DNA from: Cryptomeria japonica
Lineage: Eukaryota > Streptophyta > Pinopsida > Cupressales > Cupressaceae
Direction: 5' to 3'
DNA: 64,000 bases
Assembly (NCBI RefSeq): GCF_030272615.1
Contig: NC_081410.1
Location: 258,215,533-258,279,532 of the forward strand
Below, piece by piece: positions 56,601 to 64,000 of this stretch. Position numbers and translations under genes: made by a program. The notes under the pieces were generated by a model. That model was not told the DNA's origin. It did no database searches and saw only the letters and a list, made by a program, of their open reading frames with translations. Position 1 is the first letter of the stretch. Every line of letters starts with the position of its first letter.

Positions 56601-56718
56601 TTTGACAGCACAGGTGCTTCAGCGTTTTGAGGAGTCATTCCAGACCGGGGTATTACATGTTGCTTATATCAGAGATGAGCAGCAGTTACATGCAATGATT
56701 TGTTTACGTCTTATTTGA
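53632..56718 (+). pseudogene. Element C single ORF of unknown function, about 1,028 codons, with in-frame stops
   Basis: One frame runs from ATG 53632 (MARTKIGHSK) to TGA 56716 without a frameshift, broken only by stops at 54064, 54553, 55618, 56149, 56359, 56503 and 56581. No gag knuckle, protease, RT, RNase H or integrase motif is visible. The N-terminus has a Lys/Arg/Ser-rich part, then an acidic Ser/Asp-rich stretch (54136-54555), a probable coiled coil (near 54840-54980, LLREEEEVDILSQELE), an acidic FESSGSDDEFDGQDYD block (about 55290) and an aromatic, Cys/Trp/Tyr-rich C-terminal part (55680-56150). I do not recognise it. Five stops are TAG and two TGA, none TAA. The intact ancestor probably gave a protein used by this non-autonomous element, or a captured host fragment. 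Confidence 0.75.
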
Positions 56719-56764
56719 TATGGTGGAGTATTGGTGTTTCAGTTCCTTGTGGGCAAGCAACTCT

Positions 56765-56777
56765 GCGAGGGGAGGAT
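56765..56777 (+). other. Polypurine tract of element C
   Basis: GCGAGGGGAGGAT just before the 3' LTR start TGTCATG. Confidence 0.8.
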
Positions 56778-58195
56778 TGTCATGTCCCCTTTCTAGAGTG
56801 GACATCAGAGACGGAGGAGTTGGCCTATCATTGGAGTCTCGTAGGCTAGTAGAGGTTGATTGGGACTCATTCAGTGCATATAGTGGCTGGATTTTGGCTT
56901 TACACGCAGTTTGGAGCTAGTTTGGAGCAGTTCCTAGATTTTAGGGGATATCCCTAAATTTTAGGAGGTCGTGACAGTTGCCACTCGTTAGGTTATTCAT
57001 GACCTTTCAGATGGTTTCAGTTTCACGAGATTTGGGTGTGTTTCCTAGTTTCTAGGAGCATCCCTAGATTTTAGGGATGAGACTGCCAGTTGATCCATGA
57101 TTTCCGACATCAGTCACAGACAGGTGACAGGTTCAGGTTCAGGCTTTTGGTGTGTTTCGAGCTTTCTGTAGCTATTTGGGTTATATTTTTAATATATTTA
57201 AATATTTCCTAAGTTAGCGTTTTAATATTTTAAATAAGGCTATGTCTATAGCCATTTCGGGTAATAAGGGGTTTTTGGCTTCATTTGGATTCGTATGCCC
57301 ATGTGTTATAGCTCGTTGGAAAGGTTTTGAACTTTTCAAAATGATTTCACTTGCCAGGGTCCTTTTGGCGCTTGGAGTTATTTTATATTGAAAAAGTGGT
57401 GTTTTTTCTATACTTGGGCGCCCAATATTAGGAAATATGACTTTATATTAAAGCGCACTTTTCATATATCTTTATGGTTCGATTTGGAAGGAAAGAAATA
57501 TAAGGAGAAGGAAACCTAATTTCTCATTATCTTTTACATATTGAAAACTTGTTTGGTGCGATATTGCTCTGGTAGAGCAATTTTTCAATCTGGGACGCAA
57601 ACCCCATGATTGGTACTGGCTGGGACGTAGCCCTCAGCTATTGATTGGCAGTGGATTCTTTTGGCATTGGCATTATTGGTCAGAGTGTATGCACTATTCC
57701 TTGTGGAGATTCAGATTGCTTGGTGAGGGTTTTAGCAGGGTGATTGAATTTCCCAGCGGGGGCGTGATTGTTTCAGCTTGATGCCACCATTACAGAAGGT
57801 ACACTTTACGCTGGAAGTGGTGAAGACTTTCATTCAGCCATAGCTGGTGTTCTTGGTTTTTGTTCATCATCTACCCTTCAGTTGGCGCCATTATTGGATG
57901 TAAGCACATCCCCAGTGCGTAGGGAATAATCTGGATATTATAAATCAGAAATTTGCGTGGTACGATTTGTATCAATTCTGATTTAATTGAATGTTCTTAC
58001 TTGTTTCAGCTTCCTTCCTTATTTGTTGTTCTTTATTTATTACTTGCTTATATATTCAAAAAATACAAAAAGAAACCAAACATTCTGCAACTTCTCTCTA
58101 TTCTGTAAGACCATCAGCAAAATCACAGGAAAAATATAGTTTATTATTTTAAAAATTACAGCGGATCAGCAAGGGGATCCATCAGGGATCTTTCA
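56778..58195 (+). repeat. Element C 3' LTR
   Basis: 1,418 bp, TGTCATGTCC to GATCTTTCA, uninterrupted. It is followed by TSD GAAAA (58196-58200). Confidence 0.93.
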
Positions 58196-58200
58196 GAAAA

Positions 58201-58998
58201 GTGAAGTCAATACAGGAATCCAAATAGTGAGGAAAACCAGATATTTTGAAGAACTGATTTCTACAGCCAAATCTCCTTCTGTTTGAAATTATAAAGGAAT
58301 TAGTGATGAGTGATATAGCCTGTGACGTGATGAAGATCAACGAGTGGTATAGCCTGCACCAATCTGGGATGCCAAGTAGAATGTACGAGTATCAAGATAA
58401 TGATATAATTAGATGTCTAGATGAGAAGCTTTCGGTGTATTTCCATATTTCATAGAAATATGGCAAGACATTTCTGATCATGAAATTACATATTCAGAAT
58501 TTCAGTCCAACATTAACATACGTATATTCAACATATCTTAACATAAAAAATAGAGGATAGCACAAATAAAGATTCTTTTTAGTAGCTTCAATTCCAGTTT
58601 GGAAAATGGAAAAAATTAAAATGATAGAGAGAAAGATTACGTGAAGCCTTTAATATCGAAGATTATAGAAAACCTAATTTTTATTGAAGGTTGTCATTGT
58701 AAGCTATGACACTAGAACATTTATTTTATGGAAATTATTTCCATAAAGAAGCAATGATGGCAGAAAACTCTGCATAGTCAAATCAACCTTTTGAATTAGT
58801 ATGGTATTGCTATTCATATTGTTTCTTTCATTTACCTTTAAGTGATAATCATTACACCTACAAAAAAATCCACAAGGCTTGTGTCTTCGTGAATATTTCT
58901 AGTCTATTTTGTCTTGTATGCATGATTAAAGAAAACCAGAAATAATTTTCTTCAATGCAAATTAAACAACTATTGAACTATAGGAAGATTCAAAATAC
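58201..58998 (-). other. Intron sequence on the other side of element C
   Basis: AT-rich, no gene. It is the 5' part (minus strand) of the intron between the two recognised exons, beginning with the donor GTATTTTG at 58998. Confidence 0.6.
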
Positions 58999-59032
58999 CT
59001 GTAAAATGCGATCAAATGCTGCTGGCAGTGGA
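58999..59032 (-). CDS. Upstream exon of the lycopene-cyclase-like oxidoreductase (partial gene)
   Basis: On the minus strand, 34 bp ending CAG/GTATTTTG translate to PLPAAFDRILQ after one leading base. In this family PLPAAFDRILQ directly precedes the FAD-binding VGDASG segment, which is exactly the exon found at 22443-22359, and the reading phase agrees. The acceptor is taken at ATATCAG before TCCACTG, which would split the preceding Ser codon; the pyrimidine tract is weak, so the 5' edge is uncertain and the exon could be longer. Still earlier exons were not found between here and element D at 60104. Confidence 0.7.
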
Positions 59033-60103
59033 CTGATATTGGAATTGTCCTCGTCAAACCACACACGTCAAATGTTAGACTTTATACAATTTCCATTAAC
59101 GACTAAGGTTACAATACCATTTTAAAAATGTCCTATAATAGTAAGTCCATAAACTTATTCCATGTGAAAAAGAATTCGTCCTTTAATTATGCCTTTCTGA
59201 TCAGTGAATACAACTTTCATAAGCAACTAATCTAGTTGCTGCTTTTGTAGCTAGAGGATGCTCTTTTTAAAGAAATGGATCATCATAGTAATTATTTACT
59301 GCCAATAAGCGAACTTAAAAGTCACAACATACAATTTGCATGCAAACAAATAACATAATTTTAAAGAAAACACATTGAATAGAAAATGAACTTGAAACTA
59401 AAATCACTCTTATTCATGATTGTCAGGTTTAAATCAAGTGCTGAAATAATTAATATTTCTACCTCATAAAACTACACCCTATGAATTATAGAACTAATAT
59501 CCACATAAAAGATTCATCTAATAGCATATAACAAACACCTTAAATCCTTTGTCTTGAATAAATCTGATTTGGAAGTCTCTTGTAGGATTATAACTTCACA
59601 TATACATATATTATCCCATAAAATTCCCCACGTGCATTGTATAGGGTCATGACTCACAACATCGCACAGAGAATAATGAAAATAGAATATACTATATGGA
59701 TTTTACTATTGATATCACATATGCTAAGCAAATCCTAACTATGATGGAAGCAAATAGAATCTTGATCTGTACTGGCAATCCATATCCAATCCATCTATAT
59801 GGATTTCTCTGCAAATGGGTGCAATGGTTGAGGAACAACCACCCCCACTACGAACACCTCTTCCTTATGAGAAATACCAATATTGTTATTCCTAACATAA
59901 TTCACAATTTCACTGCACAATCTCACATGGCAATTGCTAATGATCATAAGCTATTTCCCCCATCATAATGCGAAATGGAATTCTTCATGTAATTTTGAAT
60001 CCACCATTTTGAACCCTATTCAAATTTCAAGTAGTTTTCCATATCAATGTTTTCAACCTTTACAAAAGTTGAAAAACCCATACTTGAAAAACTCTTCGAA
60101 AAC
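59033..60103 (-). other. Probable intron, no gene seen
   Basis: AT-rich sequence. The plus-strand reading frame at 59696-59968 (90 codons) has no recognisable motif and is probably chance. It ends at the start of element D. Confidence 0.45.
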
Positions 60104-61282
60104 TGTTGGAAGCATGAGCTTGTATGGTTGTCATTGATGTCAAACTTGGTTATCCGGATGGATATTGATCCGGATATGCTTTGTTAGACCTTGGTTATAT
60201 AGATAGAGTTTGGTTTGGATACTCTTTTGGTGTTGGTTGTGACAACCTATATTTAGGGTGGTTTGGAAAGCTTTTGGTGCCCTCTGGATATGTTGTTAAT
60301 TGCATTGCGGTTTAGTGGATCATGTTCTTTTGGTCTGGATATGTGCTGGAAGATGTTTTCAGGTGATTATTTGGGTCTCACTTTGGCTTGTGGAGATCCA
60401 CATGGACTATTTTGCATCGGAAGTGATTATGTGGCCAACCGGTTGATTATATCTAAACGTTATACTTTGTCACGTCTTTTGGGATATGTGTTAGCGTATG
60501 TAGTTTGTCAGATTGTTCATGGGATGATGTATTATGATATGTTTTGGTTCCCTCTTTCTCTTGGAGTGGACCGATCTAAGTGTTTTTGGTTCGGGTGGCT
60601 TATTTTGTCTTGGCCGACCCTTGTTTAAGATTTCAATGTTGTATCTCATATATAAGATGTGCGAAAGGATGAATTGAGCGTGGATGAGAAGTGAATAGTG
60701 TGAGAAGTGTATGCGAATTATTTGCAAGCAGATTTGAGTTTGCGGTGATGTGAAAGACAATTTAGGAAGAGCTTTGAAGCTGATATATTCTGTCAGACAA
60801 AGTGTTGTGATAGTGGAGATTGTCAGAGATGTTTGCCATATAATTGGTCACTTGATTATTGTTCGAGGACAATTTCATGATTAGGAGAATCTTTCTCAAT
60901 TTCAGTTCAGCTATTTCATTCATTGTTGATTGACAGTGAATCTTTCAGTAGCAGTTTGTATCTTATCCTAAAGAAGTGTTCTTCAGTTGCACAAGTCCTT
61001 TGTATCTTGCCTAAGGTTGTGTGCCTAAGTTCTGCAAGTCCTTCACGTGTTGGTGCTCCTTGGCTATAAGCCTAAAATGTTGTAAACATTGTTATTATAT
61101 TGTTAGTTAAATTCTCACCGTGGTTTTTCCCTATTTGGGTTTTCCACATATATTTGGTGTTCATGTGTTTTTGTTTGATGTGTTGATGATTAAAGTGCTG
61201 ATATTGAATAAGATTATTAATAATTGCTTTTAAAGTTCCGAACTGATTCACCCCTCCTCTTAGTCTTGCTGGTTATTCAACA
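60104..61282 (+). repeat. Element D 5' LTR
   Basis: 1,179 bp from TGTTGGAAGC to GGTTATTCAACA. A CATATATAAG TATA-like box is near 60648. The 121-codon frame at 60263-60628 inside it has no recognisable features. Confidence 0.85.
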
Positions 61283-61284
61283 AT

Positions 61285-61296
61285 TGGTATCAGAGC
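61285..61296 (+). other. Primer-binding site of element D
   Basis: TGGTATCAGAGC two bases after the LTR, initiator-Met type. Confidence 0.9.
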
Positions 61297-61341
61297 GAGG
61301 TTCCTTTGTGGAAAGCTTAACCGCTTGAGGTAGATCTAAAG

Positions 61342-62591
61342 ATGGCGCATGACCTTCATGTTAAATCTCTGATGTTTGATGGAACTACAACTATTGGAAG
61401 GAAAGAATGGAATCATATTTGGAAGCATTGCAGAATGAAATCTGGGAGATTATCTAGACTGGCTATCAACGACCTCCTAATGGACCATCAACTCCGGATG
61501 AGATTAAGGCTCAAGAAACAAATGCAAAGGATAGAACAATTTTGATCAGCTGTCTCAGTGATGAAGTTTTTGGCAAAGTCAAAGGAATGAAGGAAGCTAA
61601 GCGAATTTGGAACAAGTTGAGCTATGCATATGAAGGTGATCCGAAGACACAACAAGCAAGCCTCTTGAACCTGAAGCAGAAGTTTGAAGGTTTTAGAATG
61701 GCTAATGATGAAAGTGTTGAAAGTTACATACATAGAGTAAATGATGCAGTGGAGGCTGTACGAGCTGTTGGTGGAATGCTTGAAAAAATTGATGTTATCA
61801 AAAAGATCCTATTTGCTTTGACAAAACCCTATAAACCAAAGAAGTGTGCAATTGAAGAATGTCACGATCTAAACAACTACACAATTGATTAGCTTATTGG
61901 TAAATTGTCTGCCTACGAGATTGGTGAAATGGAAGATATAAAGTCCTATCGAAGAGAAGCCGCATTTAATGTTTCAAGGATATCAGGAGATGAATCGAAA
62001 ACCAGCAAGAACCTGGATGAGATTGAAGCAAACTTTGTAAGAAGGCTGAAGTGAGGAACTGGGAAGTACAAAGGTAAGTTACCCTTGAAATGTTTTAATT
62101 GTGGAAGAATTGGTCATCATGCTTCAAAATGTACATATAAAGAAGATTATAGAAAGTCAGAGGATGATGAAAAGAAAAGTAGGTTAAGAAGAAATGACTT
62201 TAAGAGAAGAATTGATGATAAAGGGAAAAAGTGTTTGTATTCTGCCGAAGTATACTCATTTGAAGAAGAAGATGCTAAAGACTCGAATCAAGAATCCCTA
62301 TTTCTGGCAATTGAAGAGAAGTATCAAGAATGTATCGGAAGATCAGAAGAGAAGACTACACTGCATGCTAAAGTTGAACCTAGATCAAGGATCATTGATT
62401 CCGGATATTCAAATCACATGACTGGAGACAGAGACAAGTGTATTAACTTGAAGAAGTATGATGGTGGATCTATAAAATTTGCAGGAGAGGAAGCTGCACC
62501 GATCTGTAGGATAGGAAGTATCTCTATTGATGGTAAGTATAAAACTGATGGTGTTTATTATGTAGAAGGATTGAGACAGTCTATTGAGTGT
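61342..62591 (+). pseudogene. Element D gag and protease (broken)
   Basis: The frame begins MAHDLHVKSL at 61342 and shifts near 61480. From 61542 it reads as a copia-type gag (UBN2 family): LISCLSDEVF, KRIWNKLSYAY, NLKQKFEGFRM and, after TAG 61890, LIGKLSAYEIGE. A zinc knuckle CFNCGRIGHHASKC lies near 62089 and the protease signature IIDSGYSNHMTGD near 62391, where Tyr replaces the usual Ala. Stops at 61890, 62052 and 62592 break it. Gag packages the RNA and protease matures the polyprotein; this copy cannot make either complete. Confidence 0.85.
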
Positions 62592-64000
62592 TAGTCAGAT
62601 TTGCAATAGAGGTTATGAAGTTGTATTCGTGGAAACTGGATGTATGATTAGAAGAGGTAAAACTGAAAAGTTGGTACCAGAATGAATCTAGACAAGTGGA
62701 AATGTTCACTACATAAAGGACAAAAGTGGAAACACATGCTATCTGAGTTAGAGTAATGAATGTTGGTTATGGCACAAGGGAATGAGACATGCTAACTTTA
62801 ACATGATAAAGATCAATAACTATAAAGCAATGAGAGATTTACCAAGGATTATCAAACATATTGACATTGTGTGTATGGTATGTCAGTTAGGAAAGCAAAC
62901 AAGGAGAAGTTTCAAGACCAAGGAGTATTCTACATCACACCCATTGGAGATAATTCACACAAAATTATGTGGACCTACAAGGACATGTGGACTCAATGGT
63001 GAAAGGTATTTTACGCTACTCATTGATAATTTCTCTAGAATGACATGGGTTACATTTTTTAGGGAAAAATCTGAAGCTTTTGAAAGATTTACAGTTTTCA
63101 AGTCAATGGTAGAGAATTAGGTTGATGATAGAATCAAGTGTTTGAGATCTGATAGAGGAGGAGAATTTACTTCAAATGAGTTTGACAATTTTTATGAGAG
63201 ATATGGGATTAGGAGACATCTTTCTGCTACGAGAACCCCTCAGCAAAATGGTGTGGTAGAAAGGAAGAACAAAACTGTTATTGAAATGGCTAGAACTATG
63301 ATGAAAGATACCAACTTGGCTAACGTTTATTGGAAAGAAACTATGCATATTGTTGTTTATATTCTTAACAAAGTTCAAATAAGGATAACTCATACAAAGA
63401 CACCTTATGAATTGTGGTGTGGAAGACCACATATTGTGAAGTACTTCAAAATCTTTGGAAGCAAATGTTATATCAGAAGAGATGAGAATTATCTTGAAAA
63501 ATTTGATGCCACAACTGACGAAGGGATATTCTTGGGATATGCAACGAACAACAATGCTTACTGGTGTTACAACAAAAGATTGAACAAGATAATGGAGAGT
63601 ACAAATGTGAAAAGTATGTGAAGCATGGGATCAAATTGCCTTGGAGCCTGTTTAGGAAGCTGAATTTGAGATCATACCTACTGCTGTAGAAGAAAAGACT
63701 CCTTTGGTAGGAAGCAATGAGGAGAAACCTGATGAAGTAGAAGAAGAAGATAGAGAAGAAGTGGAACAAGCAATCAAGACCCCAAAGTATGTGCAGAAGA
63801 ATCATTTAGAAGATCAGATAATTGGAGACAAAAATTAAGGATTTTAGACAAGAAGAAGTGTTCCAAAGGTGAACAAGCAAACTAATTGCTATTTTTTTTC
63901 ACTTATTGAACCAAAATCATATGAGGAAGTAAGCAAGAAATAAAGTTGGCTTAAAGCTATGGAAAAAGAATTGAATCAGATACAGAAGAATCAAACTTGG
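62592..64000 (+). pseudogene. Element D integrase and start of reverse transcriptase (broken, cut by window end)
   Basis: The pre-integrase zinc region has LWHKGMRHANF and CMVCQLGKQTR (about 62767-62905). The integrase core follows: HTKLCGPT (about 62957) holds Lys where the catalytic Asp of HTDLCGP is expected, then LRSDRGGEFTS (about 63142) and NGVVERKNK (about 63247) with the second Asp and Glu. FGSKCYIRR and EGIFLGYA (about 63450-63540) are typical copia blocks. RT starts with EPKSYEEVSKK and WLKAMEKELNQIQKNQTW at the window edge. Frameshift near 62590, TAG at 63118 and further stops after 63620. Confidence 0.85.

Larger units (their letters stand above)
23561..58195 (+). mobile_element. 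Element C: non-autonomous LTR retrotransposon (holds elements B and A)
   Basis: TSD GAAAA is present at 23556-23560 and 58196-58200. LTRs start TGTCATGTCCCC and end GATCTTTCA. The 5' LTR is split: 23561-24524 and 52892-53346 (1,419 bp in total, against 1,418 bp for the 3' LTR). The internal region is 53347-56777, with a primer-binding site, one long reading frame without gag or pol similarity, and a purine-rich tract. It must depend on proteins of another element. The two LTRs differ by a few per cent by eye, so it is older than element A. It sits in an intron of the lycopene-cyclase-like gene, in the opposite orientation. Confidence 0.9.
60104..64000 (+). mobile_element. Element D: Ty1/copia retrotransposon, cut by the window end
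   Basis: The 5' LTR is 60104-61282, followed by a primer site, gag with a zinc knuckle, protease, integrase and the start of RT at the window edge. Gag, protease, integrase, RT is the Ty1/copia order. Several stops and frameshifts show it is inactive. The 3' LTR and the second target duplication are outside the window. Confidence 0.9.

Noticed and set aside
59696-59968. 90-codon plus-strand frame
   Set aside because: No motif, AT-rich intron setting; length is within chance expectation.
60263-60628. 121-codon frame with hydrophobic segments
   Set aside because: It lies wholly inside the copia 5' LTR; no motif and no conservation evidence.

Overview
The window is plant nuclear DNA built almost entirely of retrotransposons. 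It looks like a gymnosperm: two short exons of a nuclear gene lie about 36.6 kb apart on the minus strand, and the intron between them is filled by nested LTR retrotransposons. There are no bacterial-type operons. The only host coding sequence I recognise is this gene, an FAD/NAD(P)-binding, lycopene-cyclase-like oxidoreductase (exons at 58999-59032 and 22359-22443).

Left part (1-23560). This part is dominated by solo LTRs of one giant-LTR family, called 'family A' here. A plus-strand solo LTR runs 3973-19788 (TSD AGTCT/AGTCC). It was later interrupted by a minus-strand solo LTR of a diverged subfamily (4725-12192, TSD CGCCT/TGCCT), an unrelated solo LTR (16539-17621) and a hAT-like non-autonomous DNA element (18102-18905, 8-bp TSD). 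A second hAT-like copy sits at 20831-21365, a TIR element at 1816-2626, and family-A LTR tails at 1-880 and 2641-3932. Each full family-A LTR carries a long reading frame of unknown function; both solo LTR copies are broken.

Middle part (23561-58200). This is a three-level nest inside the host intron. Element C (23561-58195, TSD GAAAA) is a non-autonomous LTR element whose single reading frame of about 1,028 codons resembles no gag or pol. Its 5' LTR was split by element B (24525-52891), a decayed chromovirus-type Ty3/gypsy element. B's pol was split by element A (28544-49830, TSD AGGCA). Element A is 21,287 bp with two 6,844-bp LTRs in which I noticed one differing base. It has an intact 2,138-aa Tat-like gag-pol and, inside each LTR, an identical intact 1,210-aa ORF. 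That ORF is preceded by an array of about 17 hairpin-forming repeats and a probable leader intron, and followed by a TATA-like core promoter. This LTR-resident protein and its repeat arrays, kept across at least three diverged LTR lineages in the window, is the strongest candidate for an undescribed system.

Right part (58201-64000). The host intron continues and contains the short upstream exon. A degraded Ty1/copia element (element D) starts at 60104 with its 5' LTR, gag, protease and integrase, and runs off the window just as reverse transcriptase begins.

Order of events inferred from nesting: the host gene intron received C, then B, then A most recently. In the left part the plus-strand family-A solo LTR came first, followed by its internal insertions.
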